From contig NW_027413968.1 of the NCBI RefSeq assembly GCF_048773025.1, forward strand, positions 1 through 64,000: DNA of 64,000 bases, read 5' to 3'. The position numbers and the translations under genes are program-made. This document shows positions 1 to 13,300 of this stretch, piece after piece; within the stretch, counting starts at the first letter, position 1, and every line of letters starts with the position of its first letter. The notes beneath the pieces were generated by a model. The model saw only the letters and a list, made by a program, of their open reading frames with translations, was not told the origin of the DNA and ran no database searches. The DNA comes from Camelus bactrianus. Lineage: Eukaryota > Chordata > Mammalia > Artiodactyla > Camelidae.

Positions 1-3000
1 AATTCTGAGTGTGGGGAGGTTCCGTCTTCTGTCTGCAGCACCCGAGATCTCCGAGGAGCCCTTCGAGAGTCTTCCCCGAGTCCCTCCCAGTACGGGCTGC
101 CGGGGAAATGCGGGGGTTGGGCTGGAAACGCAGGTAGAATCTAGTGCCTCCCCATGGACAGGGGAGGTAATTAGCGGACTTCCCCTTGCGAGGGAACACC
201 TGTGACACCAGGAAGCTGCGTGGAGGGCGGCCCCGAACCTCCCCCACACAGTCAGACGTGTTCCGGAATTCTGAGTGTGGGGAGGTTCCGTCTTCTGTCT
301 GCAGCACCCGAGATCTCCTAGGAGCCCTTCGAGAGTCTTCCCCGAGTCCCTCCCAGTACGGGGCTGCCGGGGAAATGCGGGGGTTGGGCTGGAAACGCAG
401 GTAGCATCTAGTGCCTCCCCATGGACATGGGAGGTAATTAGCGGACTTCCCCTTGCGAGGGAACACCTGTGACACCAGGAAGCTGCGTGGAGGGCGGCCC
501 CGAACCTCCCCCACACAGTCAGCCGTGTTCCGGAATTCTGAGTGTGGGGAGGTTCCGTCTTCTGTCTGCAGCACCCGAGATCTCCTAGGAGCCCTTCGAG
601 AGTCTTCCCCGAGTCCCTCCCAGTACGGGCTGCCGGGGAAATGCGGGGGTTGGGCTGGAAACGCAGGTAGCATCTAGTGCCTCCCATGGACAGGGGAGGT
701 AAGTAGCGGACTTCCCCTTGCGAGGGAACACCTGTGACACCAGGAAGCTGCGTGGAGGGCGGCCCCGAACCTCCCCCACACAGTCAGCCGTGTTCCGGAA
801 TTCTGAGTGTGGGGAGGTTCCGTCTTCTGTCTGCAGCACCCGAGATCTCCGAGGAGCCCTTCGAGAGTCTTCCCCGAGTCCCTCCCAGTACGGGTGCCGG
901 GGAAATGCGGGGGTTGTGCTGGAAACGCAGGTAGCATCTAGTGCCCTCCCCATGGACAGGGGAGGTAATTAGCGGACTTCCCCCTTGCGAGGGAACACCT
1001 GTGACACCAGGAAGCTGCGTGGAGGGCGGCCCCGAACCTCCCCCACACAGTCAGCCGTGTTCCGGAATTCTGAGTGTGGGGAGGTTCGTCTTCTGTCTGC
1101 AGCACCCGAGATCTCCTAGGAGCCCTTCGAGAGTCTTCCCCGAGTCCCTCCCAGTACGGGCTGCCGGGGAAATGCGGGGGTTGGGCTGGAAACGCAGGTA
1201 GCATCTAGTGCCTCCCCATGGACAGGGGAGGTAAGTAGCGGACTTCCCCTTGCGAGGGAACACCTGTGACACCAGGAAGCTGCGTGGAGGGCGGCCCCGA
1301 ACCTCCCCCACACAGTCAGCCGTGTTCCGGAATTCTGAGTGTGGGGGAGGTTCCGTCTTCTGTCTGCAGCACCCGAGATCTCCGAGGAGCCCTTCGAGAG
1401 TCTTCCCCGAGTCCCTCCCAGTACGGGCTGCCGGGGAAATGCGGGGGTTGGGCTGGAAACGCAGGTAGCTATCTAGTGCCTCCCCATGGACAGGGGAGGT
1501 AATTAGCGGACTTCCCCTTGCGAGGGGAACACCTGTGACACCAGGAAGCTGCGTGGAGGGCGGCCCCGAACCTCCCCCCACACAGTCAGCCGTGTTCCGG
1601 AATTCTGAGTGTGGGGAGGTTCCGTCTTCTGTCTGCAGCACCCGAGATCTCCTAGGAGCCCTTCGAGAGTCTTCCCCGAGTCCCTCTCAGTACGGGCTGC
1701 CGGGGAAATGCGGGGGTTGGGCTGGAAACGCAGGTAGCATCTAGTGCCTCCCCATGGACAGGGGAGGTAATTAGCGGACTTCCCCTTGCGAGGGAACACC
1801 TGTGACACCAGGAAGCTGCGTGGAGGGCGGCCCCGAACCTCCCCCACACAGTCAGCCGTGTTCCGGAATTCTGAGTGTGGGGAGGTTCCGTCTTCTGTCT
1901 GCAGCACCCGAGATCTCGAGGAGCCCTTCGAGAGTCTTCCCCGAGTCCCTCCCAGTACGGGCTGCCGGGGAAATGCGGGGGTTGGGCTGGAAACGCAGGT
2001 AGCATCTAGTGCCTCCCCATGGACAGGGGAGGTAATTAGCGGACTTCCCCTTGCGAGGGAACACCTGTGACACCAGGAAGCTGCGTGGAGGGCGGCCCCG
2101 AACCTCCCCCACACAGTCAGCCGTGTTCCGGAATTCTGAGTGTGGGGGAGGTTCCGTCTTCTGTCTGCAGCACCCGAGATCTCCTAGGAGCCCTTCGAGA
2201 GTCTTCCCCGAGTCCCTCCCAGTACGGGCTGCCGGGGAAATGCGGGGGGTTTGGGCTGGAAACGCAGGTAGCATCCTAGTGCCTCCCCATGGACAGGGGA
2301 GGTAATTAGCGGACTTCCCTTGCGAGGGAACACCTGTGACACCAGGAAGCTGCGTGGAGGGCGGCCCCGAACCTCCCCCACACAGTCAGCCGTGTTCCGG
2401 AATTCTGAGTGTGGGGAGGTTCCGTCTTCTGTCTGCAGCACCCGAGATCTCCGAGGAGCCCTTCGAGAGTCTTCCCCGAGTCCCTCCCAGTACGGGCTGC
2501 CGGGGAAATGCGGGGGTTGGGCTGGAAACGCAGGTAGCATCTAGTGCCTCCCCATGGACAGGGGAGGTAATTAGCGGACTTCCCCTTGCGAGGGAACACC
2601 TGTGACACCAGGAAGCTGCGTGGAGGGCGGCCCCGAACCTCCCCCACACAGTCAGCCGTGTTCCGGAATTCTGAGTGTGGGGAGGTTCCGTCTTCTGTCT
2701 GCAGCACCCGAGATCTCCTAGGAGCCCTTCGAGAGTCTTCCCCGAGTCCCTCCCAGTACGGGCTGCCGGGGAAATGCGGGGGTTGGGCTGGAAACGCAGG
2801 TAGCATCTAGTGCCTCCCCATGGACAGGGGAGGTAATTAGCGGACTTCCCCTTGCGAGGGAACACCTGTGACACCAGGAAGCTGCGTGGAGGGCGGCCCC
2901 CGAACCTCCCCCACACAGTCAGCCGTGTTCCGGAATTCTGAGTGTGGGGAGGTTCCGTCTTCTGTCTGCAGCACCCGAGATCTCCTAGGAGCCCTTCGAG

Positions 3001-6000
3001 AGTCTTCCCCGAGTCCCTCACAGTACGGGCTGCCGGGGAAATGCGGGGGTTGGGCTGGAAACGCAGGTAGCATCTAGTGCCTCCCCATGGACAGGGGAGG
3101 TAATTAGCGGACTTCCCCTTGCGAGGGAACACCTGTGACACCAGGAAGCTGCGTGGAGGGCGGCCCCGAACCTCCCCCACACAGTCAGCCGTGTTCCGGA
3201 ATTCTGAGTGTGGGGAGGTTCGTCTTCTGTCTGCAGCACCCGAGATCTCCTAGGAGCCCTTCGAGAGTCTTCCCCGAGTCCCCTCCCAGTACGGGCTGCC
3301 GGGGAAATGCGGGGGTTGGGCTGGAAACGCAGGTAGCATCTAGTGCCTCCCCATGGACAGGGGAGGTAAGTAGCGGACTTCCCCTTGCGAGGGAACACCT
3401 GTGACACCAGGAAGCTGCGTGGAGGGCGGCCCCGAACCTCCCCCACACAGTCAGCCGTGTTCCGGAATTCTGAGTGTGGGGAGGTTCCGTCTTCTGTCTG
3501 CAGCACCCGAGATCTCCGAGGAGCCCTTCGAGAGTCTTCCCCGAGTCCCTCCCAGTACGGGCTGCCGGGGAAATGCGGGGGTTGGGCTGGAAACGCAGGT
3601 AGCATCTAGTGCCTCCCCATGGACAGGGGAGGTAATTAGCGGACTTCCCCTTGCGAGGGAACACCTGTGACACCAGGAAGCTGCGTGGAGGGCGGCCCCG
3701 AACCTCCCCCACACAGTCAGCCGTGTTCCGGAATTCTGAGTGTGGGGAGGTTCCGTCTTCTGTCTGCAGCACCCGAGATCTCCTAGGAGCCCTTCGAGAG
3801 TCTTCCCCGAGTCCTCACAGTACGGGCTGCCGGGGAATTGCGGGGGTTGGGCTGGAAACGCAGGTAGCATCTAGTGCCTCCCCATGGACAGGGGAGGTAA
3901 TTAGCGGACTTCCCCTTGCGAGGGAACACCTGTGACACCAGGAAGCTGCGTGGAGGGCGGCCCCCGAACCTCCCCCACACAGTCAGCCGTGTTCCGGAAT
4001 TCTGAGTGTGGGGAGGTTCCGTCTTCTGTCTGCAGCACCCGAGATCTCCGAGGAGCCCTTCGAGAGTCTTCCCCGAGTCCCTCCCAGTACGGGCTGCCGG
4101 GGAAATGCGGGGGTTGGGCTGGAAACGCAGGTAGCATCTAGTGCCTCCCCATGGACAGGGGAGGTAATTAGCGGACTTCCCCTTGCGAGGGAACACCTGT
4201 GACACCAGGAAGCTGCGTGGAGGGCGGCCCCGAACCTCCCCCACACAGTCAGCCGTGTTCCGGATTCTGAGTGTGGGGAGGTTCCGTCTTCTGTCTGCAG
4301 CACCCGAGATCTCCTAGGAGCCCTTCGAGAGTCTTCCCCGAGTCCCTCCCAGTACGGGGTGCCGGGGAAATGCGGGGGTTGGGCTGGAAACGCAGGTAGC
4401 ATCTAGTGCCTCCCCATGGACAGGGGAGGTAATTAGCGGACTTCCCCTTGCGAGGGAACACCTGTGACACCAGGAAGCTGCGTGGAGGGCGGCCCCGAAC
4501 CTCCCCCACACAGTCAGACGTGTTCCGGAATTCTGAGTGTGGGGAGGTTCCGTCTTCTGTCTGCAGCACCCGAGATCTCCTAGGAGCCCTTCGAGAGTCT
4601 TCCCCGAGTCCCTCCCAGTACCGGCTGCCGGGGAAATGCGGGGGTTGGGCTGGAAACGCAGGTAGCATCTAGTGCCTCCCCATGGACAGGGGAGGTAATT
4701 AGCGGACTTCCCCTTGCGAGGGAACACCTGTGACACCAGGAAGCTGCGTGGAGGGCGGCCCCGAACCTCCCCCACACAGTCAGCCGTGTTCCGGAATTCT
4801 GAGTGTGGGGAGGTTCCGTCTTCTGTCTGCAGCACCCGAGATCTCCGAGGAGCCCTTCGAGAGTCTTCCCCGAGTCCCTCCCAGTACGGGGTGCCGGGGA
4901 AATGCGGGGGTTGGGCTGGAAACGCAGGTAGAATCTAGTGCCTCCCCATGGACAGGGGAGGTAATTAGCGGACTTCCCCTTGCGAGGGAACACCTGTGAC
5001 ACCAGGAAGCTGCGTGGGAGGGCGGCCCCGAACCTCCCCCACACAGTCAGACGTGTTCCGGAATTCTGAGTGTGGGGAGGTTCCGTCTTCTGTCTGCAGC
5101 ACCCGAGATCTCCTAGGAGCCCTTCGAGAGTCTTCCCCCGAGTCCCTCCCAGTACGGGCTGCCGGGGAAATGCGGGGGGGTTGGGCTGGAAACGCAGGTA
5201 GCATCTAGTGCCTCCCCATGGACAGGGGAGGTAATTAGCGGACTTCCCCTTGCGAGGGAACACCTGTGACACCAGGAAGCTGCGTGGAGGGCGGCCCCGA
5301 ACCTCCCCCACACAGTCAGCCGTGTTCCGGAATTCTGAGTGTGGGGAGGTTCCGTCTTCTGTCTGCAGCACCCGAGATCTCCTAGGAGCCCTTCGAGAGT
5401 CTTCCCCGAGTCCCTCCCAGTACGGGCTGCCGGGGAAATGCGGGGGTTGGGCTGGAAACGCAGGTAGCATCTAGTGCCTCCCCATGGACAGGGGAGGTAA
5501 GTAGCGGACTTCCCCTTGCGAGGGAACACCTGTGACACCAGGAAGCTGCGTGAGGGCGGCCCCGAACCTCCCCCACACAGTCAGCCGTGTTCCGGAATTC
5601 TGAGTGTGGGGAGGTTCCGTCTTCTGTCTGCAGCACCCGAGATCTCCGAGGAGCCCTTCGAGAGTCTTCCCCGAGTCCCTCCCAGTACGGGGTGCCGGGG
5701 AAATGCGGCGGTTGGGCTGGAAACGCAGGTAGCATCTAGTGCCTCCCCATGGACAGGGGAGGTAATTAGCGGACTTCCCCTTGCGAGGGAACACCTGTGA
5801 CACCAGGAAGCTGCGTGGAGGGCGGCCCCGAACCTCCCCCACACAGTCAGCCGTGTTCCGGAATTCTGAGTGTGGGGAGGTTCCGTCTTCTGTCTGCAGC
5901 ACCCGAGATCTCCTAGGAGCCCTTCGAGAGTCTTCCCCGAGTCCCTCCCAGTACGGGCTGCCGGGGAAATGCGGGGGTTGGGCTGGAAACGCAGGTAGCA

Positions 6001-9000
6001 TCTAGTGCCTCCCCATGGACAGGGGAGGTAAGTAGCGGACTTCCCCTTGCGAGGGAACACCTGTGACACCAGGAAGCTGCGTGGAGGGCGGCCCCGAACC
6101 TCCCCCACACAGTCAGCCGTGTTCCGGAATTCTGAGTGTGGGGAGGTTCCGTCTTCTGTCTGCAGCACCCGAGATCTCCGAGGAGCCCTTCGAGAGTCTT
6201 CCCCGAGTCCCTCCCAGTACGGGGTGCCGGGGAAATGCGGGGGTTGGGCTGGAAACGCAGGTAGAATCTAGTGCCTCCCATGGACAGGGGAGGTAATTAG
6301 CGGACTTCCCCTTGCGAGGGAACACCTGTGACACCAGGAAGCTGCGTGGAGGGCGGCCCCGAACCTCCCCCACACAGTCAGCCGTGTTCCGGAATTCTGA
6401 GTGTGGGGAGGTTCCGTCTTCTGTCTGCAGCACCCGAGATCTCCTAGGAGCCCTTCGAGAGTCTTCCCCGAGTCCCTCTCAGTACGGGCTGCCGGGGAAA
6501 TGCGGGGGTTGGGCTGGAAACGCAGGTAGCATCTAAGTGCCTCCCCATGGACAGGGGAGGTAATTAGCGGACTTCCCCTTGCGAGGGAACACCTGTGACA
6601 CCAGGAAGCTGCGTGGAGGGCGGCCCCGAACCTCCCCCACACAGTCAGCCGTGTTCCGGAATTCTGAGTGTGGGGAGGTTCCGTCTTCTGTCTGCAGCAC
6701 CCGAGATCTCCGAGGAGCCCTTCGAGAGTCTTCCCCGAGTCCCTCCCAGTACAGGCTGCCGGGAAATGCGGGGGTTGGGCTGGAAACGCAGGTAGCATCT
6801 AGTGCCTCCCCATGGACAGGGGAGGTAATTAGCGGACTTCCCCTTGCGAGGGAACACCTGTGACACCAGGAAGCTGCGTGGAGGGCGGCCCCGAACCTCC
6901 CCGACACAGTCAGCCGTGTTCCGGAATTCTGAGTGTGGGGAGGTTCCGTCTTCTGTCTGCAGCACCCGAGATCTCCGAGGAGCCCTTCGAGAGTCTTCCC
7001 CGAGTCCCTCCCAGTACGGGGTGCCGGGGAAATGCGGGGGTTGGGCTGGAAACGCAGGTAGCATCTAGTGCCTCCCCCATGGACAGGGGAGGTAATTAGC
7101 GGACTTCCCCTTGCGAGGGAACACCTGTGACACCAGGAAGCTGCGTGGAGGGCGGCCCCGAACCTCCCCACACAGTCAGCCGTGTTCCGGAATTCTGAGT
7201 GTGGGGAGGTTCCGTCTTCTGTCTGCAGCACCCGAGATCTCCGAGGAGCCCTTCGAGAGTCTTCCCCGAGTCCCTCCCAGTACGGGGTGCCGGGGAAATG
7301 CGGGGGTTGGGCTGGAAACGCAGGTAGCATCTAGTGCCTCCCCATGGACAGGGGAGGTAATTAGCGGACTTCCCTTGCGAGGGAACACCTGTGACACCAG
7401 GAAGCTGCGTGGAGGGCGGCCCCGAACCTCCCCCACACAGTCAGCCGTGTTCCGGAATTCTGAGTGTGGGGAGGTTCCGTCTTCTGTCTGCAGCACCCGA
7501 GATCTCCTAGGAGCCCTTTGAGAGTCTTCCCCGAGTCCCTCCCAGTACGGGCTGCCGGGGAAATGCGGGGGTTGGGCTGGAAACGCAGGTAGCATCTAGT
7601 GCCTCCCCATGGACAGGGGAGGTAAGTAGCGGACTTCCCCTTGCGAGGGAACACCTGTGACACCAGGAAGCTGCGTGGAGGGCGGCCCCGAACCTCCCCC
7701 ACACAGTCATCCGTGTTCCGGAATTCTGAGTGTGGGGAGGTTCCGTCTTCTGTCTGCAGCACCCGAGATCTCCGAGGAGCCCTTCGAGAGTCTTCCCCGA
7801 GTCCCTCCCAGTACTGGGTGCCGGGGAAATGCGGGGGTTGTGCTGGAAACGCAGGTAGCATCTAGTGCCTCCCCATGGACAGGGGAGGTAATTAGCGGAC
7901 TTCCCCTTGCGAGGGAACACCTGTGACACCAGGAAGCTGCGTGGAGGGCGGCCCCGAACCTCCCCCACACAGTCAGCCGTGTTCCGGAATTCTGAGTGTG
8001 GGGAGGTTCCGTCTTCTGTCTGCAGCACCCGAGATCTCCTAGGAGCCCTTCGAGAGTCTTCCCCGAGTCCCTCCCAGAACGGGCTGCCGGGGAAATGCGG
8101 GGGTTGGGCTGGAAACGCAGGTAGCATCTAGTGCCTCCCCATGGACAGGGGAGGTAATTAGCGGACTTCCCCTTGCGAGGGAACACCTGTGACACCAGGA
8201 AGCTGCGTGGAGGGCGGCCCCGAACCTCCCCCACACAGTCAGCCGTGTTCCGGAATTCTGAGTGTGGGGAGGTTCCGTCTTCTGTCTGCAGCACCCGAGA
8301 TCTCCTAGGAGCCCTTCGAGAGTCTTCCCCGAGTCCCTCCCAGTACGGGCTGCCGGGGAAATGCGGGGGTTGGCTGGAAACGCAGGTAGCATCTAGTGCC
8401 TCCCCATGGACAGGGGAGGTAATTAGCGGACTTCCCCTTGCGAGGGAACACCTGTGACACCAGGAAGCTGCGTGGAGGGCGGCCCCGAACCTCCCCCACA
8501 CAGTCAGCCGTGTTCCGGAATTCTGAGTGTGGGGAGGTTCCGTCTTCTGTCTGCAGCACCCGAGATCTCCGAGGAGCCCTTCGAGAGTCTTCCCCGAGTC
8601 CCTCCCAGTACTGGGTGCCGGGGAAATGCGGGGGTTGTGCTGGAAACGCAGGTAGCATCTAGTGCCTCCCCATGGACAGGGGAGGTAATTAGCGGACTTC
8701 CCCTTGCGAGGGAACACCTGTGACCACCAGGAAGCTGCGTGGAGGGCGGCCCCGAACCTCCCCCACACAGTCAGCCGTTTTCCGAATTCTGAGTGTGGGG
8801 AGGTTCCGTCTTCTGTCTGCAGCACCCGAGATCTCCTAGGAGCCCTTCGAGAGTCTTCCCCGAGTCCCTCCCAGTACGGGCTGCCGGGGAAATGCGGGGG
8901 TTGGGCTGGAAACGCAGGTAGCATCTAGTGCCTCCCCATGGACAGGGGAGGTAATTAGCGGACTTCCCCTTGCGAGGGAACACCTGTGACACAGGAAGCT

Positions 9001-10300
9001 GCGTGGAGGGCGGCCCCGAACCTCCCCCACACAGTCAGCCGTGTTCCGGAATTCTGAGTGTGGGGAGGTTCCGTCTTCTGTCTGCAGCACCCGAGATCTC
9101 CTAGGAGCCCTTCGAGAGTCTTCCCCGAGTCCCTCCCAGTACGGGCTGCCGGGGAAATGCGGGGGTTGGGCTGGAAACGCAGGTAGCATCTAGTGCCTCC
9201 CCATGGACAGGGGAGGTAATTAGCGGACTTCCCCTTGCGAGGGAACACCTGTGACACCAGGAAGCTGCGTGGAGGGCGGCCCCGAACCTCCCCCACACAG
9301 TCAGCCGTGTTCCGGAATTCTGAGTGTGGGGAGGTTCCGTCTTCTGTCTGCAGCACCCGAGATCCTCCGAGGAGCCCTTCGAGAGTCTTCCCCGAGTCCC
9401 TCCCAGTACGGGCTGCCGGGGAAATGCGGGGGTTGGGCTGGAAACGCAGGTAGCATCTAGTGCCTCCCCATGGACAGGGGAGGTAATTAGCGGACTTCCC
9501 CTTGCGAGGGAACACCTGTGACACCAGGAAGCTGCGTGGAGGGCGGCCCCGAACCTCCCCCACACAGTCAGCCGTGTTCCGGAATTCTGAGTGTGGGGAG
9601 GTTCCGTCTTCTGTCTGCAGCACCCGAGATCTCCGAGGAGCCCTTCGAGAGTCTTCCCCGAGTCCCTCCCAGTACGGGGTGCCGGGGAAATGCGGGGGTT
9701 GGGCTGGAAACGCAGGTAGCATCTAGTGCCTCCCCATGGACAGGGGAGGTAATTAGCGGACTTCCCCTTGCGAGGGAACACCTGTGACACCAGGAAGCTG
9801 CGTGGAGGGCGGCCCCGAACCTCCCCCACACAGTCAGCCGTGTTCCGGAATTCTGAGTGTGGGGAGGTTCCGTCTTCTGTCTGCAGCACCCGAGATCTCC
9901 TAGGAGCCCTTCGAGAGTCTTCCCCGAGTCCCTCCCAGTACGGGCTGCCGGGGAAATGCGGGGGTTGGGCTGGAAACGCAGGTAGCATCTAGTGCCTCCC
10001 CATGGACAGGGGAGGTAATTAGCGGACTTCCCCTTGCGAGGGAACACCTGTGACACCAGGAAGCTGCGTGGAGGGCGGCCCCGAACCTCCCCCACACAGT
10101 CAGCCGTGTTCCGGAATTCTGAGTGTGGGGAGGTTCCGTCTTCTGTCTGCAGCACCCGAGATCTCCGAGGAGCCCTTCGAGAGTCTTCCCCGAGTCCCTC
10201 CCAGTACGGGCTGCCGGGGAAATGCGGGGGGTTGGGCTGGAAACGCAGGTAGCATCTAGTGCCTCCCCATGGACAGGGGAGGTAAGTAGCGGACTTCCCC
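1..10300. repeat. Array segment 1: subfamily A with many private single-base indels
   Basis: About 38 monomers, nearly all subfamily A, with T54 and G54 copies often alternating (clearest from about 4.4 to 6.3 kb). Monomer lengths range from 264 to 270 bp, and 23 of 38 intervals are not 266. The changes are mostly one base gained or lost in C or G runs, for example an extra C in the ctccccc tract near 1570, extra Gs near 2240 and 5180, and a lost C near 2316 and 7374. They are not shared between copies, unlike the substitutions. Monomer types seen here (tacaggctg followed by the cccgacac variant near 6.75-6.9 kb) recur in the same order at 16.6-16.9 and 26.4-26.7 kb. Confidence 0.9.
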
Positions 10301-13300
10301 TTGCGAGGGAACACCTGTGACAACAGGAAGCTGCGTGGAGGGCGGCCCCGAACCTCCCCCACACAGTCAGCCGTGTTCCGGAATTCTGAATGTGAGGAGG
10401 TTCCGTCTTCTGTCTGCAGCACCCGGGATCACCAAGGAGCCCTTCGAGAGTCTTCCCCCGAGTCCCTCCCAGTGCGGGCAGCCGGGGAAAGGCGGGGGTT
10501 GGGCTGGAAACGCAGGTAGCATCTAGTGCCTCCCCATGGACAGGGGAGGTAAGTAGCGGACTTCCCCTTGCGAGGGAACACCTGTGACACCAGGAAGCTG
10601 CGTGGAGGGCGGCCCCGAACCTCCCCCCACACAGTCAGCCGTGTTCCGGAATTCTGAGTGTGGGGAGGTTCCGTCTTCTGTCTGCAGCACCCGAGATCTC
10701 CTAGGAGCCCTTCGAGAGTCTTCCCCGAGTCCCTCCCAGTACGGGCTGCCGGGGAAATGCGGGGGTTGGGCTGGAAACGCAGGTAGCATCTAGTGCCTCC
10801 CCATGGACAGGGGAGGTAATTAGCGGACTTCCCCTTGCGAGGGAACACCTGTGACACCAGGAAGCTGCGTGGAGGGCGGCCCCGAACCTCCCCCACACAG
10901 TCAGCCGTGTTCCGGAATTCTGAATGTGAGGAGGTTCCGTCTTCTGTCTGCAGCACCCGAGATCTCCGAGGAGCCCTTCGAGAGTCTTCCCCGAGTCCCT
11001 CCCAGTGCGGGCTGCCGGGGAAAGGCGGGGGTTGGGCTGGAAACGCAGGTAGCATCTACGCCTCCCCATGGACAGGGGAGGTAATTAGCGGACTTCCCCT
11101 TGCGAGGGAACACCTGTGACACCAGGAAGCTGCGTGGAGTGCGGCCCTGAACCTCACCCACACAGTCAGCCGTGTTCCGGAATTCTGAATGTGAGGAGGT
11201 TCCGTCTTCTGTCTGCAGCACCCGAGATCTCCGAGGAGCCCTTCGAGAGTCTTCCCCGAGTCCCTCCCAGTGCGGGCTGCCGGGGAAAGCGGGGGTTGGG
11301 CTGGAAACGCAGGTAGCATCTAGTGCCTCCCCATGGACAGGGGAGGTAATTAGCGGACTTCCCCTTGCGAGGGAACACCTGTGACACCAGGAAGCTGCGT
11401 GGAGGGCTGCCCCGAACCTCCCCCACACAGTCAGCCGTGTTCCGGAATTCTGAGTGTGGGGAGGTTCCGTCTTCTGTCTGCAGCACCCGAGATCTCCTAG
11501 GAGCCCTTCGAGAGTCTTCCCCGAGTCCCTCCCAGTACGGGCTGCCGGGGAAATGCGGGGGTTGGGCTGGAAACGCAGGTAGCATCTAGTGCCTCCCCAT
11601 GGACAGGGAGGTAAGTAGCGGACTTCCCCTTGCGAGGGAACACCTGTGACACCAGGAAGCTGCGTGGAGTTCGGCCCTAAACCTCACCCAAACAGTCACC
11701 CTTGTTCCGGAATTCTGAGTGTGGGGAGGTTCCGTCTTCTGTCTGCAGCACCCGAGATCTCCTAGGAGCCCTTCGAGAGTCTTCCCCGAGTCCCTCCCAG
11801 TGCGGGCTGCCGGGGAAAGGCGGGGGTTGGGCTGGAAACCCAGGTAGCATCTACGCCTCCCCATGGACAGGGGAGGTAATTAGCGGACTTCCCCTTGCGA
11901 GGGAACACCTGTGACACCAGGAAGCTGCGTGGAGTGCGGCCCTGAAACTCACCCACACAGTCAGCCGTGTTCCGGTATTCTGAGTGTGGGGAGGTTCCGT
12001 CTTCTGTCTGCAGCACCCGAGATCTCCGAGGAGCCCTTCGAGAGTCTTCCCCGAGTCCCTCCCAGTACGGGCTGCCAGGGAAATGCGGGGGTTGGGCTGG
12101 AAACGCAGGTAGCATCTAGTGCCTCCCCATGGACAGGGGAGGTAATTAGCGGACTTCCCACTTGCGAGGGAACACCTGTGACACCAGGAAGCTGCGTGGA
12201 GGGCGGCCCCGAACCTCCCCCACACAGTCAGCCGTGTTCCGGAATTCTGAGTGTGGGGAGGTTCCGTCTTCTGTCCTGCAGCACCCGAGATCTCCGAGGA
12301 GCACTTCGAGAGTCTTCCCGAGTCCCTCCCTGTGCGGGCTGCCGGGGAAAGGCGGGGGTTGGGCTGGAAACGCAGGTAGCATCTAGTGCCTCCCCATGGA
12401 CAGGGGAGGTAATTAGCGGACTTCCCCTTGCGAGGGAACACCTGTGACACCAGGAAGCTGCGTGGAGGGCGGCCCCGAACCTCCCCGACACAGTCAGCCG
12501 TGTTCCGGAATTCTGAGTGTGGGGAGGTTCCGTCTTCTGTCTGCAGCACCCGAGATCTCCGAGGAGCCCTTCGAGAGTCTTCCCCGAGTCCCTCCAGTAC
12601 GGGGCTGCCGGGGAAATGCGGGGGTTGTGCTGGAAACGCAGGTAGCATCTAGTGCCTCCCCATGGACAGGGGAGGTAATTTAGCGGACTTCCCCTTGCGA
12701 GGGAACACCTGTGACACCAGGAAGCTGCGTGGAGGGCGGCCCCGAACCTCCCCCACACAGTCAGCCGTGTTCCGGAATTCTGAGTGTGGGGAGGTTCCGT
12801 CTTCTGTCTGCAGCACCCGAGATCTCCTAGGAGCCCTTCGAGAGTCTTCCCCGAGTCCCTCCCAGTACGGGCTGCCGGGGAAATGCGGGGGTTGGGCTGG
12901 AAACGCAGGTAGCATCTAGTGCCTCCCCATGGACAGGGGAGGTAATTAGCGGACTTCCCCTTGCGAGGGAACACCTGTGACACCAGGAAGCTGCGTGGAG
13001 GGCGGCCCCGAACCTCCCCCACACAGTCAGCCGTGTTCCGGAATTCTGAGTGTGGGGAGGTTCCGTCTTCTGTCTGCAGCACCCGAGATCTCCTAGGAGC
13101 CCTTCGAGAGTCTTCCCCGAGTCCCTCCCAGTGCGGGCTGCCGGGGAAATGCGGGGGTTGGGCTGGAAACGCAGGTAGCATCTACGCCTCCGCATGGACA
13201 GGGGAGGTAATTAGCGGACTTCCCCTTGCGAGGGAACACCTTTGACTCCAGGAAGCTTCGTGGAGGGCGGCCCTGAACCTCACCTACACAGTCACCCTTG

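Noticed and set aside
7707-8924. Longest open frame (405 codons, minus strand) and many 200-300-codon frames on both strands
   Set aside because: They are translations of the satellite. 266 is not a multiple of 3, so each monomer is read in a new frame and frames end at fixed monomer positions, mainly the CTAGG site. Their lengths follow the T/G54 state and indels, they overlap in several frames at once, and they match no known fold.
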